DNA of 64,000 bases from J054 sp965221985 (GTDB lineage Bacteria; Pseudomonadota; Gammaproteobacteria; Steroidobacterales; GCA-2729495), in NCBI GenBank assembly GCA_965221985.1, contig OZ244928.1:1054001-1118000 (forward strand), given 5' to 3'. The notes under the pieces were generated by a model. That model did no database searches. It was not told the origin of the DNA and saw only the letters and a list, made by a program, of their open reading frames with translations. Positions 34,040 to 42,531 of the stretch are shown in pieces. The position numbers and the translations under genes are program-made. The number at the start of each line of letters is the position of its first letter. Position 1 is the stretch's first letter.

Positions 34040-34621
34040 TTAGAGGGGTTGGCCTACGGCGGTACAGGCCAATCCCGCCATCACGCGTCCAATGGGCAGC
34101 AGCATGGTCACAGCTTGAATGCCAATCAAAGCAAACAGCGGCGATAAATCAAGGCCACCGATGGCCGGAATCACGCGACGTAGCGGTGCAAGAACGGGTT
34201 CGACAATGGCGGCCAATAGGCTAACCGCCGGGTTATAGCCGCCTGGCGATACCCAACTCAGTATCACATAGATCAAAACCGCAAATAGGCAGATGCGCAG
34301 GCTGACTTGAATGATTCTTAGTATCGAGATACCCAGCAGCTGCAGTGGATCGACGCCGCCTACACAGGCGAAATTCACCAGTACCGTTGTCGCTAGCACT
34401 TGTAGGCCCAGAATAGCCAGCAATGTGGCCGTATCTAAACTGCCCATGGCGGGTAGCACTCTGCGCAGGGGGATAGTCAGCGGATTGGTAACACGCAGGA
34501 TGAACTGACTCAGTGGGTTTTGAAAATCGGCCCGTACCCATTGCAAGATCAAACGCAGCAAGAAGCAGATGATGTAAAGATCTAGCAGGCTGCGGAAAAT
34601 AAAAATTAGAGCGTCGGGCAT
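34040..34621 (-). CDS. yggT: YggT family membrane protein
   Basis: A 193-aa inner-membrane protein made of two YGGT repeats, each a pair of helices: LYIICFLLRLILQWVRADFQ / FILRVTNPLTIPLRRVLP and a second half FAVLIYVILSWVSPGGYNPA / ILAAIVEPVLAPLRRVIPAI-like. The repeated PLRRVxPA motif is diagnostic. YggT proteins have been linked to osmotic tolerance and, in cyanobacteria and plants, to membrane or division functions, without a settled mechanism. It is downstream of proC on the minus strand with a 43-bp gap. Confidence 0.92.
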   Translation of the reverse strand: MPDALIFIFRSLLDLYIICFLLRLILQWVRADFQNPLSQFILRVTNPLTIPLRRVLPAMGSLDTATLLAILGLQVLATTVLVNFACVGGVDPLQLLGISILRIIQVSLRICLFAVLIYVILSWVSPGGYNPAVSLLAAIVEPVLAPLRRVIPAIGGLDLSPLFALIGIQAVTMLLPIGRVMAGLACTAVGQPL

Positions 34622-34664
34622 GTTTCCCTCTGTTGTGTCACGGCTGCCGTCAGGTTGAGTCCGC

Positions 34665-35480
34665 TTATTGACCCAATTCCAGTGATCGTCGATGCGCGGC
34701 TTTTATGGCCGCACGCACGATATCACGAAGCCCGGCCTCCTCGAGGGTCTCGATGGCCGCAGCCGTTGTTCCCCCCGGGGATGTAACGCTAGATCGCAAG
34801 CTCTCAGGTGACTTCGCGATTTCGCGGGCCGCAAGACCCGCCCCATAGCCGGTTTCTACAGCCAGTTGACGTGCCAGGCTGGCGGGAATACCCAATTCGC
34901 GGGCACAGTCTTCCATGATTTCCATTAATAAATAGAAGTAGGCCGGACCGCTTCCCGATATTGCCGTTACCGAATCGATCAGGTCTTCTTGCGTCACCCA
35001 GCCCGCCTGGCCGGTCGCGGCCATGACATATTCGGCTTGTTCACGCTGGCTTTCACTGACATTTTCGTTGGCAACCAAGGCCGCCATACCCGCGCCCACT
35101 GCCGCGGGTTGGTTGGGCATGGATCGAACGATGGCCGCCTCATCGCCCAGCCACTCATGGAGTTGCTCCAAGGCAATGCCTGCCGCTATTGAAAGAATCA
35201 ATTGTCCTGCCGGCCTTGGACCCAAGAGGTTCAACACCTCGGCCATGACTTGAGGTTTGACCGCGAGTACCAGGACATTCGCATCTCGGGCGACGGGCTC
35301 ATTGTCCGCGTATAGAGCTAGGTTCGGATCCAGATCCGCCATGAGTCGCCGCTGTTCTTTGTTAGGGTCTCCAATCCGCAAGCGATCAGAGGGATGTCCA
35401 CTACGCAACAAGCCAGCGACGATGGCGCGAGCCATATTTCCGCCGCCGATAAATCCAATCTTAAGTTGTTTTGGGTTCAT
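34665..35480 (-). CDS. proC: Pyrroline-5-carboxylate reductase
   Basis: Last step of proline synthesis: NAD(P)H reduction of pyrroline-5-carboxylate. From ATG 35480 the product is 271 aa, the family length. It starts KQLKIGFIGGGNMARAIVAG (dinucleotide-binding G-x-G-x-x-x-A/G), contains LAVKPQVMAEVLNLLG, RSMPNQPAAVGAGMAAL, DSVTAISGSGPAYFYLLMEI, and the C-terminal TSPGGTTAAAIETLEEAGLR, the ProC signature. The start lies inside the last 20 bases of yggS, so the genes are coupled. The rocD product can feed this enzyme. Confidence 0.97.
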   Translation of the reverse strand: MNPKQLKIGFIGGGNMARAIVAGLLRSGHPSDRLRIGDPNKEQRRLMADLDPNLALYADNEPVARDANVLVLAVKPQVMAEVLNLLGPRPAGQLILSIAAGIALEQLHEWLGDEAAIVRSMPNQPAAVGAGMAALVANENVSESQREQAEYVMAATGQAGWVTQEDLIDSVTAISGSGPAYFYLLMEIMEDCARELGIPASLARQLAVETGYGAGLAAREIAKSPESLRSSVTSPGGTTAAAIETLEEAGLRDIVRAAIKAAHRRSLELGQ

Positions 35481-36192
35481 CCTTAGCTCTTGTTCCGAAC
35501 AAATCAGTACCAATACGCAGCATGGTGCTGCCTTCTTTAATGGCTGCTTCTAGATCGCCGGACATACCCATGGATAAGGTATCCAATTCGTGACCTCGGT
35601 TCCGAAGTGTCTCAAAAAGGCGTCGGGCCTCGGCAAATTCTTTACGCAATTCAGTCTCTGCGCGTCCTGGCAATGGCATGATCATCAAGCCCCGCAAATT
35701 AAGACGCGACAATCGCGCAAGCTTGTCTGCCAACTCCAATACCCTGGCCGGCGGCACTCCACCGCGTTCACTGTTCTCAGCTTGAACTTGTAGGCAAACA
35801 TTTAGATTAGCAGCTTGTTCTGGTAATTGTTCGGCCAGTCGTTTTGCAATTCGCAAATCGGCAAGGCTTTGTACCCAGTGAAAGCGGCTTGCTATGGCGC
35901 GGGTTTTATTGGACTGGATTTTGCCAATGAAATGCCAGTGGGCCGAGCCGATAGCTGCAATCTTGGGCTCAGCTTCCTGTAGATAATTTTCGCCAAAATC
36001 CCGCAGGCCCACAGTCAGACAGGCCTCGATGCTCTGGATGGATTGCCGTTTGCTGACCGCAAGAACGCTGATCTCACTGGATTTGCGGCCCGCGGCGGCG
36101 GTTGCCTGCGCAATCCGGGTCTGTAAACGATCTAGTTGTTCCGTGATTCGCGTCACGACCCCCCGCTGGTCAATGGCTATACTATGTTTCAC
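35461..36192 (-). CDS. yggS: YggS family PLP homeostasis protein
   Basis: A 243-aa PLP-binding protein (PLPBP/YggS), a single-domain alanine-racemase-like barrel without known catalysis that maintains free PLP and amino/keto-acid balance. PLP-lysine is in EISVLAVSKRQSIQSIEA; further family blocks are DFGENYLQEAEPKI, WHFIGKIQSNKTRAIA, LRGLMIMPLPG and LSMGMSGDLEAAIKEGSTML with the phosphate-binding Ser/Thr. It is divergent from pilT with 65 bp between starts and leads the yggS-proC-yggT group, the standard proteobacterial order. Confidence 0.96.
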   Translation of the reverse strand: MKHSIAIDQRGVVTRITEQLDRLQTRIAQATAAAGRKSSEISVLAVSKRQSIQSIEACLTVGLRDFGENYLQEAEPKIAAIGSAHWHFIGKIQSNKTRAIASRFHWVQSLADLRIAKRLAEQLPEQAANLNVCLQVQAENSERGGVPPARVLELADKLARLSRLNLRGLMIMPLPGRAETELRKEFAEARRLFETLRNRGHELDTLSMGMSGDLEAAIKEGSTMLRIGTDLFGTRAKDEPKTT

Positions 36193-36257
36193 GTCCTGCC
36201 TTGTTATGGTAAGTCGCGCGGCGGGAAGCTAAATAACTTATTGATTCGGATGTAAAA

Positions 36258-37298
36258 ATGGCTGTCGACATTGCCCAGTTACTGGCATTTTCCGTAAAGA
36301 ACAACGCATCTGACCTGCACCTGTCGGCTGGAGTTCCACCGATGATACGGGTCGATGGTGACGTGAAGCGTATCAACATGCCGGCACTCTCGCATAAGGA
36401 AGTGCACAGCATGGTGTACGACATCATGAATGATAAGCAGCGCAAGGACTTCGAAGAGTTCTTTGAAACTGACTTTTCATTCGAGATTCCAAAATTGGCG
36501 CGCTTCCGCGTTAACGCGTTTAACCAGGCGCGTGGTGCGGGCGCTGTTTTTCGAACCATTCCCTCAGAAATATTGAGTTTGGATGATTTGGGCGCGCCAG
36601 CCATTTTTAAAGATATCGCCATGTATCCACGCGGTATCGTATTGGTTACGGGGCCAACGGGTTCCGGTAAGTCAACAACCCTAGCGGCGATGGTCGACTA
36701 CATCAACGACAACAAGCCGGATCATGTTCTGACCATTGAAGACCCCATTGAATTCGTGCATGAAAGTAAGCGTTCGCTGATAAATCAACGCGAAGTTCAT
36801 CGTGACACGCTGGGATTCGCCGAGGCACTTCGCTCAGCTTTGCGCGAGGACCCCGACGTGATTCTCGTGGGTGAGATGCGTGACTTAGAAACCATTCGCC
36901 TTGCCTTGACCGCGGCGGAAACCGGGCATCTGGTATTTGGCACCTTGCATACAAGTTCGGCGGCTAAAACCATCGACCGTGTGGTTGATGTGTTCCCCGC
37001 GGCTGAGAAAGAAATGGTGCGTTCCATGCTGTCGGAGTCACTGCGCTCAGTGATTTCGCAGTCCCTGCTGAAACGTATCGGCGGTGGGCGCGTCGCTGCC
37101 CATGAAATTATGATCGGCACACCGGCCATTCGCAATTTGATCCGCGAAGGCAAGATTGCGCAGATGTACTCGGCCATTCAAACGGGCCAAGCAGCAGGGA
37201 TGCACACCCTGGATCAAAATCTCCAGGAATTATTGCGCAAGGGCGTTATTAGCAAGGAAGAGGCACGCTTTAAGGCCTCCAACAAGGACGAATTTTAG
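36258..37298 (+). CDS. pilT: Type IV pilus retraction ATPase PilT
   Basis: Hexameric cytoplasmic ATPase that depolymerises PilA filaments, powering twitching and DNA uptake. 346 aa, as in Pseudomonas (344). Motifs: Walker A Gly132-PTGSGKS with Lys138; the Asp box LTIEDPIEFVHESKR; Walker B VILVGEMRDLETIRLALTAA; the His box GHLVFGTLHTSSAAKTIDR; and the C-terminal AIRNLIREGKIAQM, the AIRNLIRE motif required for retraction. The presence of that motif marks this copy as the true PilT. Two further paralogues follow on the same strand. Confidence 0.97.
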   Translation: MAVDIAQLLAFSVKNNASDLHLSAGVPPMIRVDGDVKRINMPALSHKEVHSMVYDIMNDKQRKDFEEFFETDFSFEIPKLARFRVNAFNQARGAGAVFRTIPSEILSLDDLGAPAIFKDIAMYPRGIVLVTGPTGSGKSTTLAAMVDYINDNKPDHVLTIEDPIEFVHESKRSLINQREVHRDTLGFAEALRSALREDPDVILVGEMRDLETIRLALTAAETGHLVFGTLHTSSAAKTIDRVVDVFPAAEKEMVRSMLSESLRSVISQSLLKRIGGGRVAAHEIMIGTPAIRNLIREGKIAQMYSAIQTGQAAGMHTLDQNLQELLRKGVISKEEARFKASNKDEF

Positions 37299-37336
37299 CC
37301 CCCCAAGCTGAAACAAGGATGTAAGAGGTAACGAGT

Positions 37337-38494
37337 ATGGAACGCGACCAAGCAACGCGCTTAATGCAAGGACTGCTCAAAAAGATGGTTGCTTCCAACG
37401 GCTCCGATCTTTTTATTACTGCTGGATTTCCCCCCGCCATTAAAGTGGATGGCAAAGTGGCTCGAGCAAGCGATCAAGTTTTATCGGCCGACCAAAGTGC
37501 CGTGATCGTTCGTTCAATCATGAACGACAAGCAAGCGCGCGAGTTCGACGCCACTAAAGAATGTAATTTTGCGATTAACCCTCAGGGCATTGGCCGGTTT
37601 CGCGTCAGCGCCTTTGTGCAGCAGGGCGCGGTAGGCGCGGTACTGCGTACCATTATTACCAAGATACCTACCTTCGACGATTTGGATTTGCCGGGTGGAC
37701 TGAAAGATATTGTGATGACTAAGCGTGGCTTGGTCATCTTGGTGGGTGCGACGGGATCGGGTAAGTCAACAACATTGGCGGCGATGGTTGGCCACCGCAA
37801 TGCGAATTCCCAGGGCCATATCGTGACCATTGAGGATCCCGTCGAGTACGTGCATCCGCATGATCAATGCGTGGTGACTCAGCGTGAGGTTGGCGTGGAT
37901 ACCGATTCTTGGCACGCAGCCTTGAAGAATACTTTGCGGCAGGCTCCGGATGTCATCCTAATTGGTGAGATTCGCGACCGGGATACCATGGAATATGGTG
38001 TGCAATTCGCTGAAACGGGCCATCTGTGCCTGGCAACCTTGCACGCGAACAGCGCCAATCAAGCCCTGGATCGCATTATTAACTTTTTCCCGGAAGAACG
38101 ACGCGATCAGTTGTTGATGGATTTATCCTTGAATGTAAAGGCTCTAATTTCGCAGCGATTGATTCCGCGAGCCAGTGGAACCGGTCGCATTGCAGCGATG
38201 GAAATTATGCTGAAATCACCCTTGATTTCGGAGCTGATCTATAAAGGCGAGGTATTAAAGATCAAGGAAATCATGGCCAAGTCGAACCGACTGGGCATGA
38301 AGACCTTTGATCAGGATTTATTTGACCTGTACGAAGCCGGCAAGATCAGCTACGACGAAGCCATGCGCAACGCGGATTCGAAGAACGAGCTGCGCCTACG
38401 CATTAAGCTTGAGAGTAAGCGTGACAAAGAGCCCGTGGATAAGGACGGCGGACTTAGTTTGGCCGACGACGAAAGCGCCGCCATGGAATTTTAG
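37337..38494 (+). CDS. pilU: PilT/PilU-type ATPase PilU
   Basis: Accessory retraction ATPase that boosts PilT-driven pilus pulling. 385 aa, close to Pseudomonas PilU (382). Walker A is G-ATGSGKST with Lys143; other boxes are VTIEDPVEYVHPHDQC, VILIGEIRDRDTMEYGV and LCLATLHANSANQALDRI. In place of AIRNLIRE it has LKSPLISELIYKGEVLKIK, typical of PilU. A C-terminal charged tail (ESKRDKEPVDKDGG) is also PilU-like. It follows pilT by 38 bp with a good ribosome site region (GTAAGAGGTAAC). Confidence 0.94.
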   Translation: MERDQATRLMQGLLKKMVASNGSDLFITAGFPPAIKVDGKVARASDQVLSADQSAVIVRSIMNDKQAREFDATKECNFAINPQGIGRFRVSAFVQQGAVGAVLRTIITKIPTFDDLDLPGGLKDIVMTKRGLVILVGATGSGKSTTLAAMVGHRNANSQGHIVTIEDPVEYVHPHDQCVVTQREVGVDTDSWHAALKNTLRQAPDVILIGEIRDRDTMEYGVQFAETGHLCLATLHANSANQALDRIINFFPEERRDQLLMDLSLNVKALISQRLIPRASGTGRIAAMEIMLKSPLISELIYKGEVLKIKEIMAKSNRLGMKTFDQDLFDLYEAGKISYDEAMRNADSKNELRLRIKLESKRDKEPVDKDGGLSLADDESAAMEF

Positions 38495-38527
38495 GCGCAA
38501 CTTGCACCGCTAAGCCGAAAGAAAAAT

Positions 38528-39583
38528 ATGAACGTTCAACCACTATTCAATTTGATGGTCGAAAAGAAGGCCTCGGATCTATTCATGACCTGCTATGCGC
38601 CGGCCAAGATAAAGATCGATGGCAAGATCATGCCGGTCAATAAACTCGACCTTACGCCCAAGATGATTCGTCAGGCTGCTCTTGAACTGATGACCGAGGA
38701 GCAGATGGAAGAGTTTACCCGCGAGCTGGAGATCGATTTCGCGATATCCAAACCGGGTCTGGGGCGATTCCGGGTCAACTGTTTCCACCAGCGTGGCAAT
38801 GTTGCCATCGTCATGCGTTACATCACGCAAGAGATACCATCCCTCGATGGATTGTCGATGCCGCCTATTCTAAAAGAACTGGTGATGTTCCGGCGTGGTT
38901 TGATCTTGATGGTGGGTGCGACGGGTTGCGGTAAGTCAACCACCTTGGCGGGGATGATTGATTATCGCAATGAAAAAACCTCTTCGCACATCATCACCGT
39001 TGAAGACCCAATTGAGTATTTGCATACGAACAAGAAATCCATCATCAATCAGCGTGAAATTGGTGCTGATACGCGTTCCTATCAGCGAGCGCTAAAGAGC
39101 GCCATGCGCGAAGCACCGGATGTTATCTTGGTTGGCGAAATACGCGATCGCGAAACTATGCAAATTACCATGGATCTCGCCGGTACCGGGCACTTGGCCA
39201 TTGCGACCCTGCACTCAAACAACTCGCCCGAAACCTTGGATCGCATCATCAACATATTTCCTGAGGAACAACACCCCCAGGTGTACATGGATTTATCGCA
39301 GTATCTGCGAGCTATCGTTTCGCAGCGACTCGTTCGCGGTGTCAATGGAGATCGCGTTGCGGCTGTCGAAGTCATGTTGAACACGCCGCGCATAGCTGAA
39401 TTGATTCAAGCCGGTGACATCGGTTCGGTGAAGGAATCTTTCTACGACAGCACGGATAAGGTCATGCAGACCTTTGACCAATCGCTACTGAAGCTTTATC
39501 GAGACGGCAAGATCAGCATGGACGAAGCTTTGGCGAATGCTGATTCGCGGACTAACCTGGAAGCGCAGATACATTTCGGTTAG
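38528..39583 (+). CDS. Third PilT/PilU-family ATPase
   Basis: A 351-aa paralogue in tandem with pilT and pilU, 33 bp after pilU. All ATPase elements are intact: Walker A GATGCGKST (Cys134 where PilT and PilU have Ser; Lys136), Asp box VEDPIEYLHTNKKS, Walker B VILVGEIRDRETMQI and His box LAIATLHSNNSPETLDRI. The C-terminal region NTPRIAELIQAGDIGSVKE resembles PilU rather than the AIRNLIRE motif of PilT, and it lacks the long charged PilU tail. It is therefore a PilU-type accessory motor, perhaps from duplication of pilU, whose role (alternative subunit, DNA uptake, surface sensing) is unknown. Confidence 0.9.
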   Translation: MNVQPLFNLMVEKKASDLFMTCYAPAKIKIDGKIMPVNKLDLTPKMIRQAALELMTEEQMEEFTRELEIDFAISKPGLGRFRVNCFHQRGNVAIVMRYITQEIPSLDGLSMPPILKELVMFRRGLILMVGATGCGKSTTLAGMIDYRNEKTSSHIITVEDPIEYLHTNKKSIINQREIGADTRSYQRALKSAMREAPDVILVGEIRDRETMQITMDLAGTGHLAIATLHSNNSPETLDRIINIFPEEQHPQVYMDLSQYLRAIVSQRLVRGVNGDRVAAVEVMLNTPRIAELIQAGDIGSVKESFYDSTDKVMQTFDQSLLKLYRDGKISMDEALANADSRTNLEAQIHFG

Positions 39584-39614
39584 TTGTTTTTATGACGATG
39601 CCGCGGGTTGTCCG

Positions 39615-40490
39615 TCAGTCCAGATAAACCTGTTCACCGTCGAACACGGGTCCATCCACACAGACACGCTTCATTGCTGGTCGGCCATCGCTTAGCACCG
39701 GTATCGCGCAGCCAGCGCAGCCGCCGACGGCGCAGGCCATATATTCTTCCAGGCACAGTTGCGACGGCAGTTTGAACCGCGTCGCAAGGGATTTCGCGGC
39801 CCGCAGCATTGGTTCTGGTCCGCAGGCGAACAGCATGCTCGACGCAAGTTCTTCAGCGGTACTGGTTTGCAAGCAGCTCGCAGCCAGTTCGGTCACAAAG
39901 CCGCGATAGCATCCGGCTAGTCCCGCGGCACTGGCGAGGCGTCCGGGTATCTTCCACTCTTCAAGCAAGCTTAAACTGTCGCGCGTTTCTGGGTCAGTGC
40001 CGGCAACCTCAAGTTCGCTAGCGCAAAGATCAAACGGAAAGGGAATTTCTGAACCAAAAAAGGCAAGGGGTAAGAACTCTGCCCGTTCGCTCAAACGCTC
40101 CGCGAGAAAAAGCAAGGGTGGAATTCCGACACCGCCGCCCAGTAAAATGGCGCGTGGCCGATTCGGGTCCACACTAAAACCATTGCCGATGGGGCCTAGC
40201 AAATTCACCGAATCGCCAACTTTCAGTTGGCAAAGATTGTGCAAGCCTAAGCCGACAACTTTGTACAGCACCTCAATCCAGCCCCGCTGGGCGTCGGCCC
40301 GCATGATGGATAACGGCCTGCGCATCGGTATGTCCGCGGAACAGCGGATGTGCACAAAAGCGCCCGGCTTGGCGGTGCGTGCGCAATCTTGGCTTGCGAG
40401 CCGCAGCGCATATTGATTGGCGGGGTAACGGCGATGCTCTAGGACAACAGCATCTTCAACAAAAATGCTGCCTCGTTGCCTACGGGTCAT
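39615..40490 (-). CDS. pyrK: Dihydroorotate dehydrogenase electron-transfer subunit (PyrK type)
   Basis: A 291-aa iron-sulphur flavoprotein of the PyrK family, which passes electrons from class 1B dihydroorotate dehydrogenase (PyrD) to NAD+. It has the ferredoxin-reductase layout: FAD-binding RPLSIMRADAQRG, the NAD-binding GGGVGIPPLLFLAERL, SMLFACGPEPMLRAAKSLA, and a C-terminal [2Fe-2S] cysteine set (MACAVGGCAGC ... VCVDGPVFDGEQV; C-x4-C-x2-C-x15-C). It overlaps pyrB by 4 bp. Most gammaproteobacteria use the quinone-linked class 2 PyrD and lack PyrK, so it is unusual here. Without a pyrD in view, another electron partner cannot be excluded. Confidence 0.85.
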   Translation of the reverse strand: MTRRQRGSIFVEDAVVLEHRRYPANQYALRLASQDCARTAKPGAFVHIRCSADIPMRRPLSIMRADAQRGWIEVLYKVVGLGLHNLCQLKVGDSVNLLGPIGNGFSVDPNRPRAILLGGGVGIPPLLFLAERLSERAEFLPLAFFGSEIPFPFDLCASELEVAGTDPETRDSLSLLEEWKIPGRLASAAGLAGCYRGFVTELAASCLQTSTAEELASSMLFACGPEPMLRAAKSLATRFKLPSQLCLEEYMACAVGGCAGCAIPVLSDGRPAMKRVCVDGPVFDGEQVYLD

Positions 40491-41464
40491 GGACGCCGCC
40501 GGGATTCGATGACGGTGGCTAAAATCGCCATGCGTATGGCCAGACCATTGGTCACTTGGCGGTTGATCACTGATTTCGGACCGTCCGCGACGCTGGCGGC
40601 AATTTCCACATCGCGATTCATGGGGCCCGGATGCATGACGATGGCATTGGGATGAGCCTTGGCCAGTTGCGCCTCGGTGATGCCATAGCTATCGTGGTAT
40701 TCACCGGCCGATATTAACTCCGCGTCATTGTCGATACGTTCACGCTGAATTCTAAGGGCCATCAACACATCGGCGTTCGCAATGCCTTCGTCCATCTCCT
40801 GAGTGATTAGGGCGCCTGGATAGTGTCCAGGGTCCGGTGCAAGACCGGCGGGAGTTACCAAACGAATGTCGCGAGTGCCCATGGTTCGCAAAGCCTGGCA
40901 TGCTGACCGTGCCACTCGCGAATGCGCAATGTCACCAATGATGGCGACACTCAGATTCTCAAAATCGCTGCGATGCTGCCGGATGGTCATAATGTCCAGT
41001 AGGCCCTGAGTTGGATGTGAGACCGATGCTTCTCCCGCGTTCAACACGCTCACATGTGGCTGCACTTCACCGGCGATAAGTGCGGGAATACCAGCGGATG
41101 CATCGCGCACGACGAAAATGTCAATTTGCATAGCCTGTAGCGTATAAATTGTGTCGAGGACGCTTTCACCCTTTTTGCGTGACGACATGTTGACATCTAG
41201 GTTCAGCACATCAGCACTCATGCGTTTGGCTGCGAGTTCAAAAGATGCCCGGGTGCGAGTGCTGGGCTCAAAAAACAAATTGGCTACGGTTCGCCCGGCC
41301 AGAGCTTGATCCCTCGCGGGAGGTTCTCCGGCCGGACGCAGATAGGACTCCGCGCGATCCAGCAGGTTCGCGACGATTTCTCGATCCAAGTTCTCCAAAG
41401 TCAGTAAATGCCTTAAATGGCCGGCCGGACTCAACTGATATCCGTGGTTCGCTTTAGTGTTCAT
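40487..41464 (-). CDS. pyrB: Aspartate carbamoyltransferase catalytic subunit
   Basis: First committed step of pyrimidine synthesis: carbamoyl phosphate plus aspartate to N-carbamoyl aspartate. From ATG 41464 the product is 325 aa; the ORF opens at 41512 but those 16 residues are not family-like. Visible: the carbamoyl-phosphate loop FFEPSTRTRASFE, SSRKKGESVLDT with the Ser-Lys loop from the neighbouring subunit, GEASVSHPTQGLLDIMTI, and HPGPMNRDVEI. In pseudomonads pyrB is followed by the inactive pyrC' and preceded by pyrR; here neither is present and pyrK occupies the downstream position. It overlaps ruvX by 11 bp. Confidence 0.96.
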   Translation of the reverse strand: MNTKANHGYQLSPAGHLRHLLTLENLDREIVANLLDRAESYLRPAGEPPARDQALAGRTVANLFFEPSTRTRASFELAAKRMSADVLNLDVNMSSRKKGESVLDTIYTLQAMQIDIFVVRDASAGIPALIAGEVQPHVSVLNAGEASVSHPTQGLLDIMTIRQHRSDFENLSVAIIGDIAHSRVARSACQALRTMGTRDIRLVTPAGLAPDPGHYPGALITQEMDEGIANADVLMALRIQRERIDNDAELISAGEYHDSYGITEAQLAKAHPNAIVMHPGPMNRDVEIAASVADGPKSVINRQVTNGLAIRMAILATVIESRRRP

Positions 41465-41972
41465 TGTTATCGGATTCTTTTTCTCCGGCGCCCCGCAACC
41501 AACTTTCGCCAATCAGTCTTGCAGCCATGCTGTCAATATCTTGTTTTCGAGTCCGCCGTTTTTTCAGTCCTGCGCGACGCTGGGCGCGCAGTATTGACTC
41601 GGCTTCCGCGGAAGTTAGCCGTTCGTCCACCATTTCTGTGGGAAGTTGGTAGCGTGCGCGCAGTTCAGCAGCGAACTCTCGGGCCCGCTTGGTCATTGGC
41701 CCTTCGCTGCCATCCTCATTATAAGGTAAGCCAACGACCAGTACCCGTGGCTCCCATTCATCAATTAGAGTCTTCACGGCATGCCAGTCTGGCTGGCCCG
41801 CGCTTGCGGCCAGCGTGTCTACTTCGTTGACAAAACCGGCTGCGGTCGTCGCGTTGGCGACGCCGATGCTACGTTCGCCGTAATCGAAAACTAATGCCGC
41901 TTCGGGCCGGGACTCATGCTTGGATTTCTTAGCGTTCAATGACGCGGGGTTTTCAGGATCAGGCATGCCCAA
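41454..41972 (-). CDS. ruvX: RuvX/YqgF family Holliday-junction resolvase-like protein
   Basis: RNase H-fold nuclease, a putative Holliday junction resolvase, also reported to process 16S pre-rRNA ends. Key residues: the first acidic residue in VFDYGERSIGVAN, VLVVGLPYNEDGSEGPMTKR with the conserved G-L-P and D-G, MVDERLTSAEAESILRAQ with the acidic D-E-R, and DIDSMAARLI with the final Asp. The N-terminus is ~20 residues longer than E. coli YqgF. It overlaps yqgE by 14 bp and pyrB by 11 bp, a tightly packed operon. Confidence 0.93.
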   Translation of the reverse strand: MGMPDPENPASLNAKKSKHESRPEAALVFDYGERSIGVANATTAAGFVNEVDTLAASAGQPDWHAVKTLIDEWEPRVLVVGLPYNEDGSEGPMTKRAREFAAELRARYQLPTEMVDERLTSAEAESILRAQRRAGLKKRRTRKQDIDSMAARLIGESWLRGAGEKESDNNEH

Positions 41973-42525
41973 CCTGGGAACTCAAGGTGCTTAAATCGAC
42001 ACCTAACAGGGCGACGGCTTGCTCGTAGCGATCTTCGTAGGGCGTATCAAAAACCACCTGGGGTGATGCCGGCACACTTAGCCAGGCATTCTCGGCAATC
42101 TCTTGCTCAAGTTGTCCCGGCCCCCAGCCCGCGTAACCTAGAATTAGCTGCGCGCGTTCCGGTCCCTTGCCGGCTGCCATGTCGCCGAGAATATCCTGTG
42201 AAGTTGTCACGAAAATCCCGTCGGTAACGGCTTTGGTGGCATCCCATTCACCGGAGGGTTCATGAATGACAAAGCCGCGTTGCAACTCAATGGGGCCACC
42301 TTGCAAAATGGCTTGTTCGTCCAGTGGCGATTGTTCGCCGGGTAATTCCAGTTGCTCAACAACCTCGCGAAAATTTAGGTTCATGGGTCTATTGATGACC
42401 AAGCCCAGGGCGCCCAGCTCGCTGTGCTCGCAAACGTAGGTCACGGTCTTGGCAAAGTTTGGGTCGAGCATGGCGGGCATCGCGATGAGTAAATGCCCGG
42501 CCAGTTGTGTATGTTGCTCATCCAT
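41959..42525 (-). CDS. yqgE: YqgE/AlgH family protein
   Basis: A 188-aa conserved protein of the YqgE/AlgH family (UPF0301). Family blocks are LAGHLLIAMPAMLDPNFAKT, VTYVCEHSELGALGLVINRP, LQGGPIELQRGFVIHEP and LILGYAGWGPGQLEQEIAEN. The function is unknown; AlgH was first linked to alginate regulation in Pseudomonas. It lies 6 bp after tonB in the conserved gshB-tonB-yqgE-ruvX order. Confidence 0.95.
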   Translation of the reverse strand: MDEQHTQLAGHLLIAMPAMLDPNFAKTVTYVCEHSELGALGLVINRPMNLNFREVVEQLELPGEQSPLDEQAILQGGPIELQRGFVIHEPSGEWDATKAVTDGIFVTTSQDILGDMAAGKGPERAQLILGYAGWGPGQLEQEIAENAWLSVPASPQVVFDTPYEDRYEQAVALLGVDLSTLSSQVGHA

Positions 42526-42531
42526 GCTGGT

